Position numbers and translations under genes: made by a program. This document shows, in pieces, positions 45,365 to 55,100 of a stretch of 64,000 bases of DNA; position 1 is the stretch's first letter; every line of letters starts with the position of its first letter. The DNA is taken from positions 186,001 to 250,000 of the forward strand of contig JAUKUA010000001.1 in assembly GCA_030549175.1 (NCBI GenBank), read 5' to 3'. The notes below the pieces were generated by a model. That model was not told the DNA's origin. It made no database searches and worked only from the letters and a program-made list of their open reading frames with translations. The DNA comes from Lasiosphaeris hirsuta (taxonomy: Eukaryota > Ascomycota > Sordariomycetes > Sordariales > Lasiosphaeriaceae).

Positions 45365-46080
45365 ATACGTAAGTGTGCTTTCCTTCCCTCTAGAGGGTGT
45401 TGTTTCCTAAAGGTGGCTTTTCTCTATGGAGTTTTTATGTACCTTAGCTGGTGGGAGAGTTGTGAGGGTGGGTGAGGCCCTCAAACGGCAAACAGGGGCA
45501 TGTATTGGGCTAGGTGTTTCGGTAGGAGGATCTCCTTGCGTTAGTTAGCCGTTGTCGGGGCCCTTGGCCCCGGCACGTCCGAGTCGCCAAGAGCGAAAAC
45601 CCGGGACGTTAAACAAATTCAACACCAATCAATCCTGGACGTAAAACAATTTAATTCACATCAATCAATCAAGCCATCGACCCACCTGGCTGAAAGTCAC
45701 TCTTTCAAAAGTCCTGGGAACCGGCGGTCCTGGAGCCGATCAGGGCCCAAGTGACTCGCTTCTGGCGCCCGTCAGGACGTATTCTTGGGCGACTTTTAGA
45801 GCTATCACTGACGCTGCAGCCCAAATGGAATGCCAAGTTATATCTTTTAGTGGCTTATCCAATTTTCTTCTAGAGCCGGATGTGTATCCTGTTGCTTTTG
45901 CGACAAAGACTGTCTTTGAGTTCAAGCTGGAGACTGAACTTGAACTTGCTTTCTCCAACGAAAATGGTCAACGTAGCTGAACCTTTCGCTTTGTCGAGCT
46001 GTCTTGGAAACCCCGAGTATCTGGACTCGCCCCTGAACATATCTGTTGATCAGATCAGAATTTGCTTTTTCACAAACCTT
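45365..46080. other. Retrotransposon 3' end and spacer
   Basis: Holds the 3' UTR of copy 2, then the tail sequence GCGAAAACCCGGGACGTTAA with AATCAATCAATC at about 45590-45670. After it comes ~400 bp without a recognised gene; a 96-codon frame at 45880-46170 runs into copy 3 and is not supported. Confidence 0.5.
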
Positions 46081-46084
46081 CTAC

Positions 46085-46660
46085 TCGTGCGCGATCTGAC
46101 TACGCCAAAGAAAGGCCCGCAGCCGGATATCCTTGTCCAGGGGTCGCCGAACCACAGAAGGAAGCGCTGAGGTGGCTGGGGGTATGGTTCGACCCGCTCC
46201 TCCTACGCTAAGGCGGTAGCGGCCAGAGGCAAGCCGACGGTTGCGCTCCTGGAGCGCATCTCGGGCAAGGTTAAGGGCCTGGCCCCGAGGCTCGCGGTCC
46301 AGGCAGCCAAAACCATCCTCTTGCCCCACTGCTGTACGCGGCAGAAGCCTGGCACGGCCGGCGCAGCGAGTGCTTCGTCAACGACACACTCGATGCGGTA
46401 GTTAATGACGGCCTCCGGGTAGCCTATCCGCCTAGAAGGCCACCTGGCTTCCCATACTCCACCTGGAAGCTGGTAATTCTGGATGGAGGATCTCTTAGCC
46501 TTTCATAGCATTTTGACCCACTCCGAGAGGGATCACATGCGATTGCCTCTTCGAGGCAAAAACCTTGCAAGATAAAATTCATCAATCAATCGCGAAAACC
46601 CGGACGTTAAACCAATCACATCACATCATCAATCAATCAATCAATCTGACCCACAAACCC
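46085..46660 (+). mobile_element. Non-LTR retrotransposon, copy 3 (short fragment)
   Basis: Matches copy 1 closely from the reverse transcriptase thumb region on: CCAAAGAAAGGC, then GTTCGACCCGCTCCTCC, GCTAAGGCGGTAGCGGC, CTGGAGCGCATCTCGGGCAA and GAGTGCTTCGTCAACGACAC. A small deletion relative to copy 1 lies near 46205. The tail GCGAAAACCCGGACGTTAAA with (AATC)n is at 46590-46645, the same as that after copy 2. Much less RIP-mutated than copy 2. Confidence 0.8.
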
Positions 46661-47017
46661 AGAATCCCAAGAAATTCAACAACGTCGGGTGTGGCGTTGT
46701 AAAACAAAGTTTTTCTTCTTCTTCAACTTTTAGTTACCCCGAGTATCTGGAGCCCCTGAAGATGCGGAAGATGTCCAAGGCATTATGGCTGTCAGACGAT
46801 GCGAAGGCACGCAGTGTAGAAGAGACATTGGTCAGTAGTAGTTGGATAGAGCGTATTAGAATTGCCGGGGATTGGCCTTTGGGGAATGTGTACCCGGAGT
46901 CTTGAAGGGTGAGTGTATGTGGGTAGTTATCATTATTATCTATGCAAAAGCCCTTCTACAAAAACGCCCTCATTCCCATCGTAAGGCCATCATGATGCAG
47001 TGACAGAACTGTGGCGA
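46661..47017. other. Spacer, 3' flank of pyruvate decarboxylase gene
   Basis: No gene seen. Contains one isolated GGGTGTGGCGTTG (about 46688), the same core as array B. Confidence 0.45.
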
Positions 47018-48724
47018 TCAGCCGTCGAGGTGATGCCTCGGCGGTCTGGCATTTGCTGCAGCTACATAGTGCCCCCAGGTAATCAGCTCTCGACTGCAGT
47101 CGTCCTGGTCAATGGTACACTCAATCAGCGTCGGGCCCTCGGTATTTTCGGCTGCAACGCGGAGCGCGTCAGCCAGCTCGCCAGCTGTGATGGCCAATAA
47201 ACCCTTGGCATGACCGGTGCCACCGTTAAACGCCTCAGCCAACAGCGCGTAGTTCCAGTTCTGGATCTTGTTGTAGGACCCGTCGTGGATCTCAACCTCG
47301 ATGGTATACCCCCTGTTGTTCATGAGCAGGATGATGATGGGCAAATTGAAGCGCACCATCTGCGACACCTCCTGTGCTGTCACCTGGAAGGAACCGTCGC
47401 CGACCATGACGATGGTGTGCCGTTCCGGAAATCGCAAGGCGTAGCCAAAGGCGGCGGGGATGGACCATCCGATGTGGCCCCACTGCATCTCAATCTCAAA
47501 CTGCGCGCCGGGCGGCAACCTGAGCTGGATTCCGTTGAACCAGCTGTCGCCAGTCTCGACGAAGAGGCTCGTGTTCGCACTCAGCATGTTCTGTATCTGG
47601 CGCGATGTCTCCTTGCGGGTCAGCACATCCGTCTTGGCAGCGACGTGCACCATCGGTGGGTCTGGTCGAAGGCGCTCGTACTCAATCATGGTTGTGGGAT
47701 TGAAAGTGACCTGTGACGCAAGATGAGTGAGGAACTCGGCGAGCCGGACGCGACTAAAATGGGCGCCAGGGAATGTAACGTGGTCTATCTCGATTGTCAT
47801 TAGTGGGATGTCGGGGATCGCCTTCCAGCCAACGGTGCTGTAGTCGGTGAAAACGGTGCCAACGCAGATGATGGCATCGGCCCAGTTGATGACAGAGTCG
47901 GCCGCGAGGGTGCTAACCTGCCCCCACCAGGTACCGACGAATTGTTTGTGATCTTCAGGGAACATGCCCTTTGCCGCTGGTTGCACTGCTACGGCACAGC
48001 CCATTGCATTGACGAGCTCGAGAAGTGCCTTTTCCGCGGTGGCGCTTGCCCGCCGCAACTTGGGTCCCACCAAGATCACGGCTTTGTGCTTGCCAGCAAG
48101 GTACTCGGCGGCACAGTTTGCGGCAGCTCCAAGTGCGGATTTGTTGCTTGTGACTAGCTCGGTCACAGCGTCGATGGGACCAGGCCTTACGCAGACAGCA
48201 CCGGCAAGGTTTGTGGGAATTTCGATGTAGCAAGGTTTCCGTGCCAGGAGGGCGTGTCGAATCGCTCGGTCGATGAGACGAGGGGCCTCTTCGGCACGGG
48301 GGATGGCAACGGCGCAGCATGTGATCTTTTTGGCCATCTCAAGCTGGTACGTGTAGTCCGAGGTGCCCATGGTGTGGTGAAGCAGATGATGCTCGCCGGC
48401 ATCGTTGGTATTTGGCCCCCCCGAGACAAGGATGAGGGGCAGGTTCTCTGCAAATGCAGAACCGGTGCCGTTGAAGGCAGAAAGCGCCCCGACACTGAAG
48501 GTGACGACGCAGGTCGACACGCCGTTGGCACGGGCATAGCCCTCGGCGGCTAGCGAACAGTTGAGCTCGTTGGTGCAGCCGACCTCGGTCAAGGCGGGAT
48601 GTGCTGAAAGTTTGTCCAAAAGGACGAGGTTGTAGTCGCCGGGCACGACGAAGTGATGGCGGATGCCGATCTGGGCGAGGCGTTCGGCGAGGTAGTCGCC
48701 GACGGTGAACTTGGCAGCGCTCAT
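47018..48724 (-). CDS. pdc: Pyruvate decarboxylase
   Basis: 568 aa, single exon, starting MSAAKFTVGDYLAERLAQ. It is a thiamine-diphosphate enzyme of full family length. The cofactor-activating Glu is in CTNELNC (residue 53). Active-site His pairs are in EHHLLHHTMG (112-113, 116-117). The ThDP/Mg motif begins GDGSF (about 441) and closes at NNRGYTIE, with EMQWGHIGWS before it. The sequence is of the type shared by filamentous fungi, Zymomonas and plants, like the Neurospora cytoplasmic-filament protein CFP, which is a pyruvate decarboxylase. Reaction: pyruvate to acetaldehyde and CO2, in the cytosol; used in fermentation and in acetate/acetyl-CoA supply. No signal or peroxisome tag seen. Confidence 0.96.
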   Translation of the reverse strand: MSAAKFTVGDYLAERLAQIGIRHHFVVPGDYNLVLLDKLSAHPALTEVGCTNELNCSLAAEGYARANGVSTCVVTFSVGALSAFNGTGSAFAENLPLILVSGGPNTNDAGEHHLLHHTMGTSDYTYQLEMAKKITCCAVAIPRAEEAPRLIDRAIRHALLARKPCYIEIPTNLAGAVCVRPGPIDAVTELVTSNKSALGAAANCAAEYLAGKHKAVILVGPKLRRASATAEKALLELVNAMGCAVAVQPAAKGMFPEDHKQFVGTWWGQVSTLAADSVINWADAIICVGTVFTDYSTVGWKAIPDIPLMTIEIDHVTFPGAHFSRVRLAEFLTHLASQVTFNPTTMIEYERLRPDPPMVHVAAKTDVLTRKETSRQIQNMLSANTSLFVETGDSWFNGIQLRLPPGAQFEIEMQWGHIGWSIPAAFGYALRFPERHTIVMVGDGSFQVTAQEVSQMVRFNLPIIILLMNNRGYTIEVEIHDGSYNKIQNWNYALLAEAFNGGTGHAKGLLAITAGELADALRVAAENTEGPTLIECTIDQDDCSRELITWGHYVAAANARPPRHHLDG

Positions 48725-49724
48725 GCTAGCGAACGGCAGTTCAAGTTGTGGTTGATGTTGTGTTGATGTTGTGGCAATTGATCAAATCGGTATTGGGATG
48801 AACAGGCTGTCTCTTCTGGTGGGCATCGTCGCTTTTATCCTGCCAGTCTCTAGCATGTTGCGACGGCAGTTCCTGTCATCGGGGCCATGACGGCTTCGCG
48901 GACTTTGGAGACGCTTCTGAGCATGTGCTGACGGCCGATGTAGCATCAACTTGCGGCTCGTTCGGGAGCCCACTCATTTGGAGTTTTACGGCTCTGTGAA
49001 TGGTGGGGCCAACACGACCTAGGCCTTGAGGACGTGCGTGCAGTGGCCTGAGGGCGGAAGCGAACGATCATGAAGTTGAGCGGCGCTAGCGCAGCGCAGG
49101 AGTGCAGGAGCGCTGTCGCTATGGAACCTGAAAAAACTTGCGGTCGGGCCGATGGCATACGAGGCCGGCGCTGGAGCATCAGACCACCTCAGTAATTCTC
49201 CTGAGATTTCCTCGCAATCTTCAATTGAAGGGAAGAAACCGCCGGGATGGCTGCCGTGTGCCTGCATCTTGCCTTGTCATCATGAGCCCATCTCGTGCTG
49301 ATTTTGGCTAGCTATAGGCTTCACGGCGCCCGCCGTGATCCTCCCCGTACCCACTCCTGCCTTCAGGGGTTTGTTCGCTAGCGCACAACTTTATTTTTGA
49401 GAAACCTGGAAGCAAACGGAATCGCTCTGGCAGCCCCTTGGGGATTGTCTCGCAGTGCAACACCTCTTCAGTTATGTAATTCCTTTACGATATGCTAGGT
49501 GATCCTGTTCGGATGTCAAGAAGGCGCTTTTAAGGCCAAACCCCGTCTTTCTGGGTCGGTAAGGGGAAGACGCACAGGCATTCGCGCTAACGAACGGAGG
49601 CCGATTGAGTTGTGCGTTGCGGGTATAGGCACCCGGCGACAGATGGCGGGGCATGTGCCAACTTCAATCCTGGAAACTTGCGTTCCCGAACCTGCTGCAG
49701 CACGCAAAATCTCAGCCAAGAATG
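48725..49724. other. Intergenic, pdc promoter side
   Basis: 1 kb with the pyruvate decarboxylase promoter on its left end and the 3' flank of the HeLo gene on its right. Open frames are below 115 codons and without motifs. Confidence 0.45.
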
Positions 49725-51695
49725 TCATTTTGTGTCCGCCAACGGAACCACAACGTTGTTGAAGAATTCCATGGATGGATGCACCCCGACCTCGTCAAAC
49801 CCGTCGACTTCGTCTTCCGGTTGTTTGTCTGCAAATTCGAGACAAAACATGACGGCGCGTGCAAAACTAGATCCCACACGAAACCCAAGCTCAGCTTCGA
49901 CCCTTGCCACGATGCGTTTTTTGAGTTCGATAGCATGCGGGGCATGAAAAACATCCATATCGGCCGACAATGTCACTGCCTTGGTGGTGTCGCTCCCTGA
50001 ACCTGCCTCTAGCACCACCCTCGAGCTCGAACCCGCGTGCGTATTGGAGCTGCTGCTCGGTGACTTCTTGGCACTGAGGAATGACATCAGGGGTACCCAA
50101 AGCGCAATCTCGACGAGCACGAGGCCAACCGAGTACATGTCGAATTGCACCTTGTACCCCTCCGCCGCCTCGCCCTGATAGTTGGGATGCCGGTATATGG
50201 CCGCCGCAATATCGCCCGATGCCCGCGCCTTGTCAATCGTCGCCCACTCGCTCTCGTGCCGCGAATAGTCAAACCCACACACGAGTGGTGATGCCAGGAT
50301 CCTCTGCGTCTCGCTCGCGTCATATGGCGGCGGTTGGACCACAGCGCCCGCCGCGGGGAAGAGAATATTTTCACTACGAACGCCCTTGTGCAGCCACCCC
50401 GATGTGTAGAGTTCCGAGAGGGTATTGCAGAGTGCACTGGCGAAGGCAAGTCTTTGTTCCAGCGGTGGGCGGAACTTGGCCGTTGACAGCAAGGTTAATA
50501 GCGACACAGGCGCGTTGTTGTTTTTCGTCAGTATCCGCCGAACCGGCATCACTGGCTCAGCTGGGATGTGGAGCGGGAAGCTGAACACGACCCACCAGCA
50601 AAAGTGCGTTGGGTCGTGGATGACCCCCTCGGCCTGGGGCGTTTGGAAGCCGGGCGATTTGGGCTTGTGCAGCAGCAGGACAAGCTGTTGGATCCGTCTG
50701 CCCAGCCGTGCTTTATCTTCCCGTGATATGTTCGGATCAAAGGGCTTGCGCTCGAGCAGGTAGTATGGGCCTGGTTCTATCACGGGGTCGGAGAGCTTCG
50801 TTGTGACGAATCGCTTCATCCCGGCAATGCCCTTGGGAACCGCAAAATCGTCGAGGGAAAACGGCGGAAGCCCCATGACTCCGACTTGAACTGGCTGGCC
50901 CTTCGTGTTTGCCGGTCCAGTGTTGACACTCTCGAGGCGAGCAAGCGCTTTGCGCTCGACCGCGCCCCGCATCTGCGACGTACTGTCCTCGTCCCGAACG
51001 GCGGCTCGAATCAGCTCGAGCGATGCCTCGTCAATGGCGCTTCCAACTATCACCATGTTGATGCGGCAGTTGTCTTCCCGTGTCTTGCGACTTTCTGTCT
51101 CGTCCATGAGCTCGTTGAGTTTACTGATGCGCCGTGCTAGGTCCTTGACGAGACTGTCGAATTTATCCAAATCTCGCACCGCCCAGCGAATCCGCTTCCA
51201 TGTCGTCGTCTTCTTTCTCGTTTGGAGTTCCATGTCCTCCAGACCTTCTTCCATCTTCGCCTCGTCATCATCATCGTCATTCACCCCACTTGCGGCGGCA
51301 AGCTTCATCCCAGATGCGCGGATTGAGCGCTGCATTCTGTCAACAAGCCGGCGAACCAGTTCCGACTTGGTGGGCGGATCTTCGGTTTCCAGAAGTCCAT
51401 ACCTGCCGCGCAGGCCGTTGGCATCTTGCATAAGTTGCTCAATCTGCACGAGATAGTCTTTGAGGATTTCGCAGAGGGGCAAGAGACGGCCTGGAAGCGT
51501 CGCCGGTTGCCCGTCGCGGGGTGCTAAGCCCGCATTCTCTCCCCAGGTATGGAGCCGAAAGCGCTCGACCTCGAGGCCCAAGACAAGCCGTTCCGCATCT
51601 CTACTGTAATGTAGCCCGCTCCGAAAGGTCTTGACTGCGTAACAAGCCCCTTGAAAGGCGATCTGCGCAATGGCGATGTAGGTGCCTGGTTCCAT
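49725..51695 (-). CDS. HeLo-domain protein with C-terminal pseudokinase-like domain
   Basis: 656 aa, single exon. The N-terminal ~215 residues are helical and fit the HeLo (prion-inhibition and propagation) family: IAQIAFQGACYAVKTF, ERFRLHTWGENAG at about residue 45-57, and a later helix pair around DKFDSLVKDLARRISKLNEL. An acidic insert (DDDDDEAKMEEGLEDME) lies near residue 140. The C-terminal half (about 290-570) is kinase-like, but WLHKGVRSENILF stands where HRDLKxxN should be and CGFDYSR where DFG should be, so the catalytic Asp is absent. Known: HeLo domains of HET-S and relatives permeabilise membranes and are related to the killer domain of MLKL. Inferred: a membrane-acting death effector controlled by its pseudokinase. 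Head-to-head with the kinase-ankyrin gene. Confidence 0.82.
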   Translation of the reverse strand: MEPGTYIAIAQIAFQGACYAVKTFRSGLHYSRDAERLVLGLEVERFRLHTWGENAGLAPRDGQPATLPGRLLPLCEILKDYLVQIEQLMQDANGLRGRYGLLETEDPPTKSELVRRLVDRMQRSIRASGMKLAAASGVNDDDDDEAKMEEGLEDMELQTRKKTTTWKRIRWAVRDLDKFDSLVKDLARRISKLNELMDETESRKTREDNCRINMVIVGSAIDEASLELIRAAVRDEDSTSQMRGAVERKALARLESVNTGPANTKGQPVQVGVMGLPPFSLDDFAVPKGIAGMKRFVTTKLSDPVIEPGPYYLLERKPFDPNISREDKARLGRRIQQLVLLLHKPKSPGFQTPQAEGVIHDPTHFCWWVVFSFPLHIPAEPVMPVRRILTKNNNAPVSLLTLLSTAKFRPPLEQRLAFASALCNTLSELYTSGWLHKGVRSENILFPAAGAVVQPPPYDASETQRILASPLVCGFDYSRHESEWATIDKARASGDIAAAIYRHPNYQGEAAEGYKVQFDMYSVGLVLVEIALWVPLMSFLSAKKSPSSSSNTHAGSSSRVVLEAGSGSDTTKAVTLSADMDVFHAPHAIELKKRIVARVEAELGFRVGSSFARAVMFCLEFADKQPEDEVDGFDEVGVHPSMEFFNNVVVPLADTK

Positions 51696-52165
51696 TCTTA
51701 CCGGTTTGACGTCAACTTGAAGCCGCGATTCCGAGGCAAGAAGATCTGATGGCAGGAAGAGGTGAGAATCACCGGGGTGAGCCAGATTGGCTAGCTCAGA
51801 GGGCGCACCGTTTTACTAATGCAAACCACCATGCGGGCAGCTTGATCAAAGTCGGTTAGCACCCCGCACTGAAAGTCGTACACCAAAACAAGGGGCTGAG
51901 TGGCAATGAAGGTGGGAGCTGAATGCAGTTCGACTGAATCTGGCACGTGTCTGGGAACCAAAGCCAATCAGCGCCCTCCAACACCAATAGTGTCAAGTGA
52001 GGTCTCATCCTGGCTGTGCGACAAAAAGGGGGCTGTGAACATATTCTAAAACCCACCCCTTCCCCCACAGCGGCTTCTTGCCAGTCCCAGTTATCGTATG
52101 GTGGCCGCATCGTCGCTGCGTGCTGTAAATCGCCGCCGTACTCAAAGATTACCGAATTCTCCGGC
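51696..52165. promoter_or_regulatory. Shared divergent promoter of the HeLo / kinase-ankyrin pair
   Basis: Only 470 bp separate the two start codons, so the two genes probably share control elements. No specific binding site is claimed. An open frame runs 50 codons upstream of the chosen plus-strand ATG, so this is partly frame-open by chance. Confidence 0.6.
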
Positions 52166-55100
52166 ATGACGAGCTACATTTACGAGTCGGCCTTTTCCAG
52201 CGGGTCGGAGTCCCTCTCTACCGGAGCTGCACAGTCGACCGATGAAAGCACCGGCTACACCCCCGGCGTACTGACGCCCCAGGATAGTAACCCCGGCGGT
52301 TCGTCCGTTGCATTTTCCAAGACGCCTGAAGCTACCCAAGGTCTGGCGTCATTCATCTGCCATACCGCATTCCTCGAGAGCAGGCTTCAGCGCGGTGACA
52401 AGTCGGCCTTTTTTGCCTCCAAGCAGGCCCACGTGTTGAACCGGACGAGGATTGGAAATGGTGTCTCTTTTGTCGTCGAGCGTGCCGAAGTGGAAAACAT
52501 CGGCGACCAGGAGGCAGAAAATTCAGGGAAGCCGGCGGCCAGGACGGTTGTGATCAAAACAGTTCGAGAGGATCGACACCACAAGGATCAATGGGCTGAA
52601 GTCTTGGTCGAGATCAGGGCGCTGCTCCATGAGCCTATCCGCTACCACCCCAATATTGTCAGAATCCTTGATATTCGATGGGACGCCTCGATCGACACCG
52701 GATCACCATTCCCGAATATTATTCAGGAATATGCAACCTATGGCACCCTGGAAAGTCTTCAAAAGCAAAGTCAGCCGCTCCCGTTCAGTATCAAGCAAAA
52801 GCTCTGTTACGATGTAGGGCGTGGCTTATCCATCGTCCACGCGTGTGGCTTTGTGCACGGCGACCTCAAGCACGAAAATGTGTTGATCTTTGCCAATCCG
52901 TACACGGAAGTGCCAAATCAGCCCTTTACGGCCAAGCTGGCGGACTTTGGCGGCACAGTCATGGATATGAGCGGCGATGGGACCCATAGGATCCCTATGC
53001 ACACCTTTCCCTTTGAGGCGCCCGAGATCTTCGATAGGCTGACGGAGGAGGGTGCCAAGAAGACGGATGCATATTCCTACGGAATGCTCATCTGGCGGTG
53101 CATGATCGACTGCGAGGATATTTTATCTGTGCTGGGAATATCCTCACAAGGTCGAGTCAGTGACAGCAGGCTCAGGAACAACATGAAGCTGTTCAAGCTA
53201 TCCGATGGGCTCCTCGAGGCTGCTCTGCACAACCTGGCCAACTACTTCTTTACCCACCAGCTCCCTGGCACAAGCTTTACCCTGGTGACATCGGCCCTCA
53301 TGTTCACGCTGCGTGGTGATCCTAAGCAACGCGCGCTTGATCGTGCTCAGGTTCGGCTGCGAGGCATGGGCCCTGTCGATACTTATCACTACGTGGGAAT
53401 CAAGGACGAGGCAAACCAGAAGACGGTCGAAAACAACAAGCATAAGATTCCAGGAAGACATGGCATGGATTTGGATAGTGTGGGCTTTGCGCTTGGTCGA
53501 CTGGGGAATGACTACGACGCTCAGAACAACCTTCCCGGCTTTCGCCCGGATCTCCCGCACCCCGCCCGTAGTGGCTTCCTTTTTGAGCCCCTCATTTTGA
53601 GGAAGCTGCTTGACCGGAGCCAGCAAGAGGCTATCGTGAGAGAATTCGAGTTGTTTGCGGACTCGTCTGTGCTTAACGATGACGACGACCTGAGGCCAAA
53701 ACCCTGGTCAGCCGCCTACTTTCTCTTCCAGTCATACCTCTGTGGATTCGGCGTCTCGTATTCGGCCGAAAAGGCCTGTCAATGGCTGCGCCGAGCTGCC
53801 GAGGCGCAGGTAGAAACAGCGACAACTGACTACCTCGCAATCGCATGGTTCAACCGGATACACGCGGCCCTGGGAGTCCCGAATCCATACGATGCTGAAA
53901 AGCAGTTCGATAACGTTTTTTGGGGCGTTGTTCGAGGGCACAGGCATTGTTACGAGGACAGCGATGTACTCATGAGAGCGAGCGCGAACGAGAAGTACAT
54001 GCAAACGTGGGAGCATAAAATGGGGGATGCCGACTTCCTCTACCGATCTTTAACTAGCGCAACTGGCATGCCCTTTTTTGCCTCGAGAAAACTTACTAGA
54101 CAATGGGATCTCGACGACATGGCCATTCTCGATGGCCAGATCAAACAGGAACTGGGCCCAGCCTACAACGACTGCCTCCGCCCCGTCCCAGGGACAGATG
54201 ATGACGAGGCAGACGCCCCGAGTGATGGCTATCGATTTGACAAGATTTTTATCAATCACATGGGGCATGGCCTGTTGCATTTGGCAGCATCATTTGGTAA
54301 GCTCGGCGCCATCAAGCATCTTGCTCAAACGTATCTTTGCGACATCAACAACAAGAACCAGTCGCATTCCGACACAGCTCTCACTTGCGCATGTCGATGC
54401 GGCCGGTTCAGCACGGCCATGTGGCTCCTCGAGAATGGCGCCGATGCAAACGGCGGGTCGTTTTGCGAGGAGTCGCCGCTTCATTGCATCAGCGGCTTCA
54501 AAACCGAGGCTGAGATGGATGATGCTGTGGCAAAATTGGTTGCAGCTGGAGGGGACTTGGAAAAGCACTCGGAAGCTTCGCGAAAAGACATACGAGGCAT
54601 CTTTGCCGACTGGGAGGACAGCTTCTCCATGACTCTGACGCCCCTTGGTCGAGCCGTGCTTCGGAACAGCCTGCCAGCTGTGAGAGTTTTGCTGAAGCAC
54701 GGCGCCAGTCCGATACGCAAGAAGGTTGATAGGAATCGGGCCAACATCCCGGCGATCGAGCTGGCCGCCGTGCTAACGCTGCCCGACATTCTCGAAGACC
54801 TCATCCAGAAAGCCGAAGAGACGGTTTCGCTCTTTGACGAGTGCGGCATGTTGGATGCTGCCCGTTCTGACAAGATCACTCCATACGATCCGCTTTCCCT
54901 CCACAGCCGTCTGGTCCGGTGCGGCGTGGACTACAAAACCGCCCTCAAGCGCACGCTTCGACTTCTTCGGGACAATAGCCAGAAGCAGGGGAAAGTGGAA
55001 GTGCATCCTGTTGGCAAGCATCTGTGCAATGAGATCGCGCTGGGCAACAAGGACATTGTCGAGGCCTTGCTTGACCTGGGCCACCCAGTTGAAGGCTCAC

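Larger units (their letters stand above)
40476..45660 (+). mobile_element. Non-LTR retrotransposon, copy 2 (near full length, RIP-mutated)
   Basis: Contains ORF1, an APE-type endonuclease, a reverse transcriptase, a C-terminal zinc knuckle and a 3' UTR with TTTTATGTACCTTAGCTGG. It ends near CCCGGGACGTTAAACAA and short AATC repeats. No RNase H block was recognised. Coding is destroyed by many TAG/TAA stops. It directly abuts the 3' end of copy 1. Confidence 0.85.

Noticed and set aside
52016..52165. Upstream extension of the kinase-ankyrin protein by 50 codons
   Set aside because: Opens with GTG, has no ATG, and is Cys/Pro-rich sequence unlike the rest; the first ATG at 52166 is preferred.
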